DNA of 64,000 bases from Methylobacterium sp. Leaf91 (lineage in GTDB: Bacteria; Pseudomonadota; Alphaproteobacteria; Rhizobiales; Beijerinckiaceae), in assembly GCF_001422815.1 (NCBI RefSeq), contig NZ_LMMP01000034.1:240140-304139 (forward strand). The letters run 5' to 3'. How positions within the stretch are numbered: position 1 is the first letter of the stretch; each line of letters opens with the position of its first letter. The notes below the pieces were generated by a model, which saw nothing but the letters and a program-made list of their open reading frames with translations, ran no database searches and was not told the origin of the DNA. Shown here piece by piece: positions 1 to 13,318 of this stretch. Both the position numbers and the translations under genes were made by a program.

Positions 1-19
1 AACCCGTGATCTTGCCCAT
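1..19 (-). CDS. gltD: Glutamate synthase small subunit, first codons only
   Basis: An ATG on the minus strand at 19 opens a frame reading MGKITG before the window ends. That is the usual start of alphaproteobacterial GltD, the FAD- and iron-sulfur-containing small subunit of NADPH-dependent glutamate synthase. The location fits: gltB lies upstream on the same strand, with one gene between them. Only six residues are visible, so the identification rests on context plus the N-terminal match. Confidence 0.55.
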
Positions 20-120
20 CGTGATCGTCTTTCGCGAGTCTGTCTGATCCGTCGAGCGGCGGTTGACCGGCCCGGTCCGCCTCAGCTCGTCATCCCTGTT
101 GTGCCGCCCGGTGCCGCCGA

Positions 121-723
121 CTAACCCGTCTTCAGCCTGTGGTCGGCGCGCTCGAAAACATTCGTGCAACGGGTGAGCCACGCCCTTATCGACGGTCTCG
201 CCGCGAGGTCGAATCCGCCCTCATCGGCCCATTGCGTATAGGCGAAGAGCGACACGTCCGCGACGCTGAGCTCTTCTCCAACCAGCCACTCGACACCGCC
301 GAGATGGCGCTCCATCACGTCCAAAGCCGCCTCGCCGCGTGCCACACGGGCCGGATCGCGCGCCTCCTTCGGCTTGCCGAGGTAGCGCATCTCGAACCGG
401 CAGACCGCGATGGCGGGCTCGTGGCTGTACTGTTCCCAGAACAGCCACTCGTCCATCTTCGCCGCGAGGAACGCGTCACACGGGATCAACGCGCTCCCGC
501 GGGAAAGATAGCGGATGATCGCGTTCGATTGGGCCAGACACCGGCCGTCCTCGAATTCGACCCCCGGCACCTGCCCCGCCGGAAAGCGGGACAGGTAGTC
601 GGGTGTTCGGCTTTCGCCCTTCAGAATGTCGATCGGCACCCAGCGATAGGAAAGGCGGAGGTAATCGGCGACGATCTTGACCTTGAGACAATTGCCCGAG
701 ACGAGATCACCGTAGATCCGCAT
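121..723 (-). CDS. Glutathione S-transferase family protein
   Basis: A 200-residue cytosolic protein with the glutathione-transferase layout. The N-terminal thioredoxin-like half starts MRIYGDLVSGNCLKV and carries a PAGQVP cis-proline segment near residues 48-53. A DGRCLAQSNAIIRYL segment follows, the glutathione gamma-glutamyl contact region in this family. The helical C-terminal half contains a VADVSLFAY stretch. The substrate cannot be told from sequence. The gene sits 7 bp downstream of the gltB stop and about 100 bp upstream of the gltD start, so it probably shares their transcript. That is an odd place for a transferase and may mean a role in redox protection, but this is inference. Family assignment is firm. 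Confidence 0.87.
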   Translation of the reverse strand: MRIYGDLVSGNCLKVKIVADYLRLSYRWVPIDILKGESRTPDYLSRFPAGQVPGVEFEDGRCLAQSNAIIRYLSRGSALIPCDAFLAAKMDEWLFWEQYSHEPAIAVCRFEMRYLGKPKEARDPARVARGEAALDVMERHLGGVEWLVGEELSVADVSLFAYTQWADEGGFDLAARPSIRAWLTRCTNVFERADHRLKTG

Positions 724-730
724 ACCGGCC

Positions 731-5443
<4,713 letters not shown>

Positions 5444-5587
5444 AACCCCTCAGACTCATTCGTCCGTGCCCGCATGCGAGCATGTTTCATGCCCGAATGC
5501 CATCCGGCACTCAGGCCCCTACCTCGACGCGGTCGGATTCGTGCAGGATCTTCGGTAAGGAAGCGCCCGCACTCCGCGGGCTCAACG

Positions 5588-5607
5588 ACGGCTTGAATTC
5601 AAGCCGT
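5588..5607. promoter_or_regulatory. Perfect 20-bp palindrome upstream of gltB
   Basis: ACGGCTTGAATTCAAGCCGT equals its own reverse complement over all 20 bases. It lies about 145 bp upstream of the gltB start. With no loop it looks more like a dimeric-protein operator than a terminator. The binding protein is unknown. Confidence 0.5.
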
Positions 5608-5641
5608 GCGGGCCCGGATCGCCGTAATGGCGACCGGCTTG

Positions 5642-5665
5642 GAATCTCGTTTTTTCGTGAGATTC
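5642..5665. repeat. Inverted repeat around a T-run in the gltB leader region
   Basis: GAATCTC (5642-5648) and GAGATTC (5659-5665) are perfect 7-bp arms separated by ten bases that include six Ts. It could be a small hairpin or a protein site. No function can be assigned. Confidence 0.35.
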
Positions 5666-5748
5666 GACACCCGCTCGAGACCTTCCGCGTTCCTCGACGG
5701 CAATTGTCCTCGGAGACGAATCGCCGCCGGAACACCCTGCCAAAAATG

Positions 5749-5765
5749 GGACAGCCGTACTGTCC
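5749..5765. promoter_or_regulatory. Inverted repeat GGACAG-N5-CTGTCC
   Basis: Perfect 6-bp arms with a 5-bp spacer, about 330 bp from each flanking start codon. The size suits a helix-turn-helix dimer site. The regulator is unknown. Confidence 0.35.
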
Positions 5766-6094
5766 TAATTACGGAAGGTGACAGATTTTAAACGCTCCAG
5801 CAAGAGGCTCACGCGCGTGATGGACAGGTTTGATGTGCGCTGCGACCATGCATACATTTTGAGGTCAACAACACGGGCCGATGCTGACAGCGGGATCGGT
5901 GACAGGGCCGGGAAACCGACGGATACCGATCGCCCGCGACTTGCCGCGCTTCACCCGCATTCCCGCCCCAATCGGGCGCTCTACAGGGCTCGCCAAGCAC
6001 AAGCGGCATGCGGGGTGATGGACCGCACGGAGACCTCCATAGACCTGCGTCAACAGTAGGCTATGGAACGAACGACCAAGCAAGACGAGGCACC

Positions 6095-7024
6095 ATGGAA
6101 TCGAGCCGCAGGGCGCCTGTGCGCTCCCATAAGTTCAGCCGGTCTCAGATCGGCCTGACCATGCTGGCGGGGTTCATCTCCCTGTCGGCCCTCGGGACTG
6201 TCACCGCTCAAGCGCAATACGGTTACGAGCCCGACCTTATCCTTCCCCCTCGCGCCGTCGTCTGGCGCCTGAATGACCGCGGCTTCACCGAGGTGACGCG
6301 GCCGCGATTCGACGGCCGTGCCTATATCGTCGAAGCAACGGGCCCCTATGGCGACAGGGTGCGGCTCTTCGTGGATGCACGGGACGGCGCGGTCCTTGAC
6401 CGCCAGCGTCTCGGTGCACCGTTGCCGCCTGCGCCGATTCCGGTCGCCCGTCCGGCGGCGCCCGGTTATGGCTGGACCGAGGCGGACGAGCAGCCCCGTC
6501 AACCGATGCGCGAGGCGGCACGGCCTGTTCCCCCCGGTAGGATCCCAAACGGAGATGGTGTGAGCCGGCAGCCGCGATTCGACGTGGCGGCGCGCCCAGA
6601 CGCGCCTGCCCGCGCGGAACCCGCCGATCGCAACCCGTTGGGTCTCAACCCCGATGCCCGCACCGGCGACGCGAGACGCCCGGCAGAACCGGCGCCAGCC
6701 CGCAAAATCACCAGGTTGGCCCCGCCGGCTAAACCGGCAGCGCCCCGGCTCGCTCCGGAAGCCCCCTCCCCGGCCGCGACGGACGCAACGTCCGATGCCC
6801 GGACCACCACGCCTCCGGTTGCCGCCATCGAGCAGCCGAAGGTCGAACCCTCGACACCCGCAGCGAATCATCCCCGCCGAGACGCCGCGCAGGCTCCCTC
6901 GCCCAAGGCTCAGGCGTGGAGCGATCCGCCTGCGGACAGGAAAGCCGTTCGGGTCATCGGTGGCGCGACGGTCGTACCGGGATCGACCGACAAGGATCAG
7001 CAAGGCGACCGTCCGGCCGAGTAG
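6095..7024 (+). CDS. Secreted PepSY-like, proline/alanine-rich hypothetical protein
   Basis: A 309-residue protein. The start at 6095 is chosen over an upstream in-frame ATG because ACGAGG lies a few bases before it and a clean signal peptide follows (basic N-terminus, hydrophobic stretch, cleavage after AQA near residue 41). Residues about 45-105 read as one PepSY-like unit, with GFTEVTRPRFDGRAYIVEA followed by a VDARDGAVLD turn. The rest is low-complexity and rich in Pro, Ala and Arg, resembling a periplasmic linker. The molecular function is not recognised. A strong terminator follows immediately. Confidence 0.7.
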   Translation: MESSRRAPVRSHKFSRSQIGLTMLAGFISLSALGTVTAQAQYGYEPDLILPPRAVVWRLNDRGFTEVTRPRFDGRAYIVEATGPYGDRVRLFVDARDGAVLDRQRLGAPLPPAPIPVARPAAPGYGWTEADEQPRQPMREAARPVPPGRIPNGDGVSRQPRFDVAARPDAPARAEPADRNPLGLNPDARTGDARRPAEPAPARKITRLAPPAKPAAPRLAPEAPSPAATDATSDARTTTPPVAAIEQPKVEPSTPAANHPRRDAAQAPSPKAQAWSDPPADRKAVRVIGGATVVPGSTDKDQQGDRPAE

Positions 7025-7053
7025 CCGACGTCGTCATCGTTACCGAGACGAAC

Positions 7054-7088
7054 AAAGGCGTCGAGCGACGAAGGCTCGGCGCCTTTTT
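7054..7088 (+). terminator. Rho-independent terminator after the PepSY-like gene
   Basis: 13-bp stem (7054-7066 with 7074-7086, one T-G wobble) with a 7-base loop, followed by a T-run at 7084-7088. It lies between convergent genes and serves the plus-strand gene. Confidence 0.85.
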
Positions 7089-7109
7089 CTTGAACACGCT
7101 CGCGGCCAA

Positions 7110-7403
7110 TCAGCCAGCGTCACTCGCGCCGGCGCCCTGTAAATGGGGGTCATTCGTGGCCGCCCGGACGGGGCTGTCGCTCTGGCTCGGCGAAGTCGTG
7201 ATCGCCTTCAACGCCAGCGGGTCGAGGTTGCTTCCCTCGGTCGGGCCATAGGTTTCGAGGGCACGGCGCATCTTCGGCGTCCAGAATGCCACGATGTGCT
7301 TGTGGATACCCGCCACGGCTTCGTCATCCGGATAGGATCTGAAAAAGCCGGCGATCTGGTTCGCCATGCGGACGAGCTTGTCGTTGGTGGTCAGGGCGCT
7401 CAT
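7110..7403 (-). CDS. fdsD: NAD-dependent formate dehydrogenase delta subunit
   Basis: 97 residues beginning MSALTTNDKLVRMANQIAGFF, the FdsD pattern. The EAVAGIHKHIVAFW and PKMRRAL segments are also typical. FdsD is a small accessory subunit needed for active FdsABG-type molybdenum formate dehydrogenase. A longer upstream extension of this frame only overlaps fdhD out of frame, so the ATG at 7403 is used. It is the last gene of the fds operon, 43 bp after fdhD. The C-terminal tail is longer than usual. Confidence 0.88.
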   Translation of the reverse strand: MSALTTNDKLVRMANQIAGFFRSYPDDEAVAGIHKHIVAFWTPKMRRALETYGPTEGSNLDPLALKAITTSPSQSDSPVRAATNDPHLQGAGASDAG

Positions 7404-7446
7404 GGGACTGGCTCTGTCGACGGGTGAAGGATCGGCCGCGCGCGAC

Positions 7447-8304
7447 TTAGCGTTCGGCGGCAAGACGAAGACGTTCACGGCCGGAAAAGACCGTGAGGGT
7501 GTCCGACCGGGCGATGGCGCAGAGCGTGATGTCGTGCAGTCGCGCCCGGTCGATGGCGAGGGAGGTCGGGGCGGAGATCGCCACCAGAACGGCAGCGCCG
7601 AAGGTCGCAGTCTTCTCCACCATCTCGAACGAGCAACGGCTGGTGATGACGACGAAGCCATCGTTGGGATCGGTCCCGGCCCGCATCAGCGCACCGATCA
7701 GCTTGTCGAGACCGTTATGGCGCCCGACATCCTCGCGGACGGCGAGAAGATTGCCGTTCCGATCCGCCCAGGCCGCGGCATGGACGGCGCGGGTCGTGTG
7801 GTTGAGAACCTGCGCATCGCCCATTCCGAGCAGGGCGCGCTGGATCGATTCGATCCCGACCGCCTGCATTGCATGAGCACGCGGCTCCGCCTTCGGAAGG
7901 GCCGCGAGATCGTCGATGCCGCAGACGCCGCATCCGGTGCGCCCGCTGATGGCGCGTTTCCGGGCAAGATGCTCGCGCAGCCGCCCCGGAGCGAGATCCA
8001 CGACGAGGCGCAATCCCCCGTCTCCGTCCTCGACCCGGACCGACCTGATCTCGTCTGCGGACTCGACGATCCCCTCGGTGAGGCTGAACCCGTAGGCGAA
8101 ATCCTCGAGGTCGGACGGGGTCGTCATCATGACCGCGTAGGGCACGCTGCCATAGACGAGGTTGACGGGCATCTCGACGGCAAGATCGCGATGCCCTTCG
8201 CGGGCCGTGGGATCGTCGTACGCCACGACCAGGGTCGGCACACGCCGGCTCGTCGGAGCCGGCGTGTCGGTGTCGTTCAGATCGTTCCGTTCACTCGGCA
8301 GCAT
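7447..8304 (-). CDS. fdhD: Formate dehydrogenase accessory sulfurtransferase FdhD
   Basis: 285 residues. FdhD passes sulfur from a cysteine desulfurase to the molybdenum (or tungsten) bis-MGD cofactor, which makes formate dehydrogenase active. The paired cysteines of the active loop are in the GCGVCG motif near residue 125. Other family marks are YGFSLTEGI, EDVGRHNGLDKLIG and a VITSRCSFEMVEK segment. The start overlaps the fdsA stop by 14 bp, so translational coupling is likely. Its position inside the operon fits maturation of FdsA. Confidence 0.96.
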   Translation of the reverse strand: MLPSERNDLNDTDTPAPTSRRVPTLVVAYDDPTAREGHRDLAVEMPVNLVYGSVPYAVMMTTPSDLEDFAYGFSLTEGIVESADEIRSVRVEDGDGGLRLVVDLAPGRLREHLARKRAISGRTGCGVCGIDDLAALPKAEPRAHAMQAVGIESIQRALLGMGDAQVLNHTTRAVHAAAWADRNGNLLAVREDVGRHNGLDKLIGALMRAGTDPNDGFVVITSRCSFEMVEKTATFGAAVLVAISAPTSLAIDRARLHDITLCAIARSDTLTVFSGRERLRLAAER

Positions 8305-11152
8305 TCAATTGCGTCGCGATTCTCGTGAGCGAGAAGTCCTCCTCGAAGAACTTCGCCTGCCAATCTGACGGACGGTTCGTCCGCCGCACCTGTACCGCCG
8401 TCACCTTATACTCGGGGCAGTTGGTGGCCCAGTCCGAGTAGTCGGTGGTGATGACATTGGCACCGGTCTTGGCATGGTGGAACGTGGTGTAGACCACGCC
8501 CGGCTGCATCCGCTCGGAGACGATCGCCTTCAGGGCGATGTCGCCGGAGCGGCTCTCGAGAGCCACGAGATCGCCGTCGAGAATGCCGCGAACCTCGGCA
8601 TCGAACGGGTGGATCTCCAGCACGTCCTCCTCGTGCCAGCGCGAGTTCTCCGTGCGGCGCGTCTGTGCGCCGACATTGTACTGCGACAGGATGCGGCCGG
8701 TGGTGAGGATGAGCGGGAAGCGCGGTCCGGTGCGCTCCTCGGTCGCCACGTACTCGGTGATCATGAACTTGCCGAGGCCGCGCACGAACCGGTCCACGTG
8801 CATCATCGGCGTACCGTTGGGAGCGGCGTCGTTGCACGGCCACTGGATCGAACCGAGTTCGTCGATCTTGGCGAAGCTCACGCCCTTGAAGCTCGGGGTG
8901 AGCGAGGCGATCTCGTCCATGATCTCGCTCGGATGCGAGTAGTTCATCGGATAGCCGAGGGCGTTCGAGAGCAGCATCGTACCCTCCCAATCACCGACGC
9001 CCGAGAGCGGCGGCATCACCTTGCGGACGCGGGAGATGCGACGCTCGGCATTGGTGAAGGTACCGTCCTTCTCAAGGAACGACGCGCCCGGCAGGAAGAC
9101 ATGGGCGTATTTCGCCGTCTCGTTCAGGAAGATGTCTTGGACGACGATGCATTCCATCGCCATCAGGCCGGCGGTGACGTGGTGCGTGTCGGGGTCCGAC
9201 TGGGCGATGTCCTCGCCCTGGATGTACATGCCCTTGAAGGCGCCATCGACGGCCTCGTCGAGCATGTTGGTGATGCGCAGGCCCGGATCCTTGTCGAGGG
9301 AAACGCCCCAGAGCGATTCGAAGGTCTCGCGGGTGGCGTCGTCCGACACGTGGCGGTAGCCCGGCAGTTCGTGCGGGAACGAGCCCATGTCGCACGAGCC
9401 CTGGACGTTGTTCTGTCCGCGCAGCGGGTTCACGCCGGCGCCCAGCATGCCGATATTGCCGGTGGCCATGGCGATGTTGGCCATGCCCATGACCATGGTC
9501 GAGCCCTGGCTGTGCTCGGTGACGCCCAGACCGTAATAGATGCCCGCGGCCCCGCCGGTGGCGTAGAGGCGGGCGGCGCCCCGGATGTCCTCGGGGTTCA
9601 CGCCGATCTTGTCGGCCTGGGCCTCGGGCGAGTGGCGCTCCTCGGCGATGAAACGAGCCCAGGATTCGAAATCGTTGAGGTCGCAGCGCTCCCGCACATA
9701 AGCCTCGTCGATCAGCCCTTCCGTGACGATGACGTGCGCCATCGCGTTGATGAAGGCGACGTTGGAGCCGGGCTTCAGCGGCAGGTGGTAATCGGCCTCG
9801 ATATGGGGCGACTTCACCAGGTCGATCCTGCGCGGATCGGCGACGATGAGCTTGGCGCCCTCACGCAGGCGCTTCTTCATCCGCGATCCGAAAACCGGGT
9901 GACCGTCGGTCGGGTTCGCGCCGATGACGAGGATCACGTCGGAATGCGCCACCGAGGCGAAATCCTGCGTGCCGGCCGAGGTGCCGAGCGTCGACATCAG
10001 GCCGTAACCGGTGGGCGAATGGCAGACACGGGCGCAGGTATCGACGTTGTTGTTGCCGAAGGCGGCACGCACGAGCTTCTGGACGAGGTAGGCTTCCTCG
10101 TTGGTGCAGCGCGACGAGGTGATGCCGCCCACGGAATCCTTGCCGTACTGAGCCTGGATCCGCTTGAACTCGGAAGCAGCGCGATCGATCGCGACCTCCC
10201 ACGACACTTCCTGCCAGGGGTCCGTGATCTTGTCGCGGATCATCGGCTTGGTGATGCGGTCCTTGTGGGTGGCGTAGCCGTAGGCGAAGCGGCCCTTGAC
10301 GCAGGAATGGCCGTCATTGGCCTTGCCGCCCTTGTAGGGGACCATGCGGACGATGCGGGTGCCCTGCATCTCGGCCTTGAACGAGCAGCCGACGCCGCAA
10401 TAAGCACAGGTGGTGATCTCGGAATGGTCCGGCTGGCCATGCTCGATGATCGACTTTTCCTGAAGCGTCGCCGTCGGGCAGGCCTGAACGCAGGCGCCAC
10501 AGGAGACGCATTCGGAGTTGAAGAAGTCGGTGGGGCCGGCAGCCACGCGGCTGTCGAAGCCACGGCCCGAAATCGTGAGCGCGAAGGTGCCCTGCGTCTC
10601 TTCGCAAGCGCGGACGCAGCGATTGCAGACGATGCACTTCGACGGATCGTAGGTGAAATACGGGTTGGACGTATCCTTGGCCAGGTACTGGTCCGAAGAC
10701 GGCTTGACGTGGTTGGCGCCGTCAAAGCCGTAGCGCACGTCGCGCAAGCCGACCGCGCCTGCCATGTCCTGCAATTCGCAATCGCCGTTGGCAGCACAGG
10801 TCAGGCAGTCGAGCGGGTGATCGGAGATGTAGAGCTCCATCACGCCTTTGCGGAGCTTGGCGAGCTTGTCCGTCTGGGTCGAGACCACCATGCCGTTCTC
10901 GGCTGGGGTGGTGCAGGAGGCGGGCGTGCCGCGCCGCCCCTCGATCTCCACGAGGCAGAGACGGCAGGAGCCGAAGGCTTCCAGCGAATCGGTGGCGCAG
11001 AGCTTGGGGATCTGCGTGCCGGCATGCATCGCCGCCGCCATTACCGACGTGCCGGCGGGAACGGTGACGCTCATGCCGTCGATGGTGAGGGTGACGGTCT
11101 GCTCGTTCACCCGGATCGGGGTGCCGTAATCGATCTCTTTGATGAGGGCCAT
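8291..11152 (-). CDS. fdsA: NAD-dependent formate dehydrogenase alpha (catalytic) subunit
   Basis: 953 residues; the molybdopterin subunit that oxidises formate to CO2. The N-terminal NuoG-like part shows ligands for a [2Fe-2S] cluster (Cys52, 63, 66, 80), a His-Cys3 cluster (His112, Cys116, 119, 125) and two ferredoxin-type [4Fe-4S] clusters (Cys173/176/179/183 and 215/218/221/225). The [4Fe-4S] cluster next to the cofactor uses Cys249, 252, 256 and 284. The metal ligand Cys377 followed by His378 is in RVCHSPTGYG, so this is a cysteine enzyme, not a selenocysteine one. It corresponds to the FDH2 type of methylotrophs. Whether Mo or W is bound cannot be read from the sequence. Confidence 0.97.
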   Translation of the reverse strand: MALIKEIDYGTPIRVNEQTVTLTIDGMSVTVPAGTSVMAAAMHAGTQIPKLCATDSLEAFGSCRLCLVEIEGRRGTPASCTTPAENGMVVSTQTDKLAKLRKGVMELYISDHPLDCLTCAANGDCELQDMAGAVGLRDVRYGFDGANHVKPSSDQYLAKDTSNPYFTYDPSKCIVCNRCVRACEETQGTFALTISGRGFDSRVAAGPTDFFNSECVSCGACVQACPTATLQEKSIIEHGQPDHSEITTCAYCGVGCSFKAEMQGTRIVRMVPYKGGKANDGHSCVKGRFAYGYATHKDRITKPMIRDKITDPWQEVSWEVAIDRAASEFKRIQAQYGKDSVGGITSSRCTNEEAYLVQKLVRAAFGNNNVDTCARVCHSPTGYGLMSTLGTSAGTQDFASVAHSDVILVIGANPTDGHPVFGSRMKKRLREGAKLIVADPRRIDLVKSPHIEADYHLPLKPGSNVAFINAMAHVIVTEGLIDEAYVRERCDLNDFESWARFIAEERHSPEAQADKIGVNPEDIRGAARLYATGGAAGIYYGLGVTEHSQGSTMVMGMANIAMATGNIGMLGAGVNPLRGQNNVQGSCDMGSFPHELPGYRHVSDDATRETFESLWGVSLDKDPGLRITNMLDEAVDGAFKGMYIQGEDIAQSDPDTHHVTAGLMAMECIVVQDIFLNETAKYAHVFLPGASFLEKDGTFTNAERRISRVRKVMPPLSGVGDWEGTMLLSNALGYPMNYSHPSEIMDEIASLTPSFKGVSFAKIDELGSIQWPCNDAAPNGTPMMHVDRFVRGLGKFMITEYVATEERTGPRFPLILTTGRILSQYNVGAQTRRTENSRWHEEDVLEIHPFDAEVRGILDGDLVALESRSGDIALKAIVSERMQPGVVYTTFHHAKTGANVITTDYSDWATNCPEYKVTAVQVRRTNRPSDWQAKFFEEDFSLTRIATQLNAAE

Positions 11153-11165
11153 GGGTCGCGCCTCC

Positions 11166-12725
11166 TTATTCAGCGGCCACGGACATCGGTCCGCGCTGCT
11201 GGAAATCCTCGGGGAAATGGGTGATCGCGCTCATGACGGGCATCGGGGTGAGCCCGCCCATGGCGCAGAGCGACCCGTCGGTCATGACGTCGCAAAGATC
11301 GGCCACGACGGCGAGATTCTCGGTGGGGCGGATGCCGGCGATGACCTTGTCCATCGTCTCGACGCCGCGCGTCGCGCCGATGCGGCAGGGGGTGCACTTG
11401 CCGCAGGATTCCACCGCGCAGAACTCGAAAGCGAAGCGGGCCTGTTTGGCCATGTCGACGGTATCGTCGAAAACCACGATGCCGCCATGGCCGACGAGGC
11501 CCTTCTTGGCCGCCATCGCCTCGTAATCGAGGGGCGTGTCGAGGAGATGGTCGGGGAAGTAGGCCCCGAGCGGGCCGCCGACCTGGACCGCCCGGACTGG
11601 ACGGCCGCTCTGCGTACCGCCGCCGAAATCCTCGATGATCTCGCGCAGGGTGATGCCGAATGCGAACTCGATCAGGCCGCCATGCTTGATGTTGCCGGCG
11701 AGCTGGATCGCCAGCGTGCCGAGCGAACGGCCCATGCCGTAATCGGCATATGCCTTGGCACCGTGCTCCAGGATGTAAGGCACGGCCGTGAAGGTCATCA
11801 CGTTGTTGACGAGGGTCGGCTGGCCGAGGAAGCCCTTCAGTGCCGGGATCGGCGGCTTGGCCCGGACGATGCCGCGACGACCCTCCAGGCTCTCCAGCAG
11901 CGAGGTCTCCTCGCCGCAGATATAGGCGCCGGCGCCCAGGCGCACTTCGAGGTGGAAGGCCTTGCCCGAGCCCGCCACGTTGTCGCCGAGATAGCCGGCG
12001 GCCTTGGCATTGACGATCGCTTCTTTGAGGGTCGCGAAGGCCTGCGGATATTCGGAGCGCAGATAGATGTAGCCGCGCGTGGCCCCCGTCGCGATGCCCG
12101 CGATGGTCATGCCCTCGATGAGGTTGAAGGGATCGCCCTCCATCATCATCCGGTCTGCGAAGGTGCCCGAATCGCCCTCGTCCGCATTGCAGACGACGTA
12201 TTTCTGCTCGGACTGGGCGAGCATCACCGTGTTCCACTTGATACCGGCGGGGAAGCCGGCACCACCGCGTCCGCGCAGGCCGGAATCGCGCACCTGGGCC
12301 ACGATACCGGCGGCATCGAGCTTCAGCGCGGCATCCAGGCCGTTATAGCCACCATGCGCCCGGTAATCCTCCACCGAGACGGGATCGATCACGCCGCAGC
12401 GATGGAAGGTCAGGCGCTGCTGCCGGGCGAGATACGGCATCTCCTCGGGCTTGCCGAGGCGAAGGGCATGTTCGCCGCCATTCACCAAGCCGGCATCGAG
12501 AAGGCTGTCGACATCGCCGGGAGTGACGGGACCGTAGGCGATGCGGCCCTCCGGCGTCGCGACCTCGACCATGGGCTCCAGCCACAGCATCCCACGCGAG
12601 CCCGTGCGGACGATGGTGACGTCGAGACCGCGGCGCTCGGCGCCGGCGAAGATCGCGCGGGCGACACGGTTGGCGCCGAGACCGAGCGCGACGGCGTCGC
12701 GCGGGACATAAATGGTGATGCTCAC
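11166..12725 (-). CDS. fdsB: NAD-dependent formate dehydrogenase beta subunit (NuoF-like)
   Basis: 519 residues. An N-terminal ferredoxin-like domain of about 110 residues precedes a NuoF-type diaphorase. The NADH-binding GLRGRGGAGFPAG loop, the FMN segment CNADEGDSGTFADR, ICGEETSLLESLEG and the C-terminal cluster motif ESCGKCTPCRIG are all present. It passes electrons from FdsA/FdsG clusters through FMN to NAD+. It overlaps fdsG by 4 bp (ATGA type) and ends 13 bp before fdsA, so the genes form one operon. Confidence 0.97.
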   Translation of the reverse strand: MSITIYVPRDAVALGLGANRVARAIFAGAERRGLDVTIVRTGSRGMLWLEPMVEVATPEGRIAYGPVTPGDVDSLLDAGLVNGGEHALRLGKPEEMPYLARQQRLTFHRCGVIDPVSVEDYRAHGGYNGLDAALKLDAAGIVAQVRDSGLRGRGGAGFPAGIKWNTVMLAQSEQKYVVCNADEGDSGTFADRMMMEGDPFNLIEGMTIAGIATGATRGYIYLRSEYPQAFATLKEAIVNAKAAGYLGDNVAGSGKAFHLEVRLGAGAYICGEETSLLESLEGRRGIVRAKPPIPALKGFLGQPTLVNNVMTFTAVPYILEHGAKAYADYGMGRSLGTLAIQLAGNIKHGGLIEFAFGITLREIIEDFGGGTQSGRPVRAVQVGGPLGAYFPDHLLDTPLDYEAMAAKKGLVGHGGIVVFDDTVDMAKQARFAFEFCAVESCGKCTPCRIGATRGVETMDKVIAGIRPTENLAVVADLCDVMTDGSLCAMGGLTPMPVMSAITHFPEDFQQRGPMSVAAE

Positions 12726-13195
12726 GACTTCATCTCCGTGAGGGCCGATTCCAGAGAATCTGCGGTGAGGCGCGCCAGCGGCTCATCGTCGACCAGGGCG
12801 CCCGGGCCGTTGGCGCAGAGGCCGAGGCAGTAGACCGGCTCCACCGTGATCTGGCCGTCCGGCGTCGTGCCGTGCCAATCGATGCCAAGGCGGGCGAGGA
12901 TATCCGCGTGGAGGGCGTCGGATCCCATGGCCTGGCAGGCCTCGGCGCGGCACAGCTTCACCTGATGCTTGCCCGAGGGGGCACGGCGGAAGTCGTGGTA
13001 GAACGTGATGCAGCCATGCACCTCGGCCCGCGACAGGTTCAGCGCGTCCGCGATGAGCGGAACGGCGCCCTCGTCGACGTAGCCAAAGGTTTCCTGCAAG
13101 GCGTGGAGGATGGGGAGCGTGGCGCCTTCGAGATGCGTATGGTCGGCGATGATGCCGGCCGCACGCTGCGCGCTCCATGGCTCATGCTGCAGCAT
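12722..13195 (-). CDS. fdsG: NAD-dependent formate dehydrogenase gamma subunit (NuoE-like)
   Basis: 157 residues with the thioredoxin-like [2Fe-2S] fold of NuoE. The ligands are C-x4-C in LCRAEACQ and C-x3-C in CLGLCANG. It begins MLQHEPWSAQ. The start at 13195 is preferred over an upstream in-frame one because GGGTAGGAACA precedes it with good spacing and homology begins about here. It is the first gene of fdsGBA-fdhD-fdsD. Confidence 0.95.
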   Translation of the reverse strand: MLQHEPWSAQRAAGIIADHTHLEGATLPILHALQETFGYVDEGAVPLIADALNLSRAEVHGCITFYHDFRRAPSGKHQVKLCRAEACQAMGSDALHADILARLGIDWHGTTPDGQITVEPVYCLGLCANGPGALVDDEPLARLTADSLESALTEMKS

Positions 13196-13229
13196 TGTTC
13201 CTACCCGGATGAACTTGTTGTCATTCCAA

Positions 13230-13246
13230 GGTGGTATATCTCCACC
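13230..13246. promoter_or_regulatory. Dyad in the fds promoter region
   Basis: GGTGG and CCACC flank TATATCT about 35-50 bp upstream of the fdsG start. The 123-bp gap between fdsR and fdsG must hold the operon promoter, and this dyad with its AT-rich centre is the best candidate element. Read on the minus strand the centre contains AGATATA, which could be part of a -10 box. Unproven. Confidence 0.35.
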
Positions 13247-13318
13247 CATGAATCAATCGTCCGGTTCGGTCGTTCGACAATGCTTTTTTGTTATAATTCC
13301 ATTGTGCGGCGCAAAAAC

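Larger units (their letters stand above)
5444..6094. other. 651-bp divergent intergenic region with several dyads
   Basis: No convincing gene lies here. It is the shared upstream region of gltB (minus) and the secreted protein gene at 6095 (plus). It contains a perfect 20-bp palindrome (5588-5607), a 7-bp-arm inverted repeat around a T-run (5642-5665) and a 6-bp-arm repeat (5749-5765), described separately. Short open frames in it have no ribosome-binding site and no protein-like composition. Promoters for both flanking genes are expected here, but I cannot place -35/-10 boxes with confidence. Confidence 0.6.

Noticed and set aside
5778..6059. 93-codon open frame in the gltB/PepSY divergent region
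   Set aside because: No ribosome site, no protein character, and it overlaps the region expected to hold promoters.
8474..11224. 916-codon plus-strand open frame opposite fdsA
   Set aside because: Antisense shadow of fdsA with no domain, no ribosome site and biased composition.
13292..13297. TATAAT on the plus strand between fdsR and fdsG
   Set aside because: A consensus-like -10 box, but no -35 at correct spacing, and it would drive transcription antisense to fdsR. Probably chance in an AT-rich patch.
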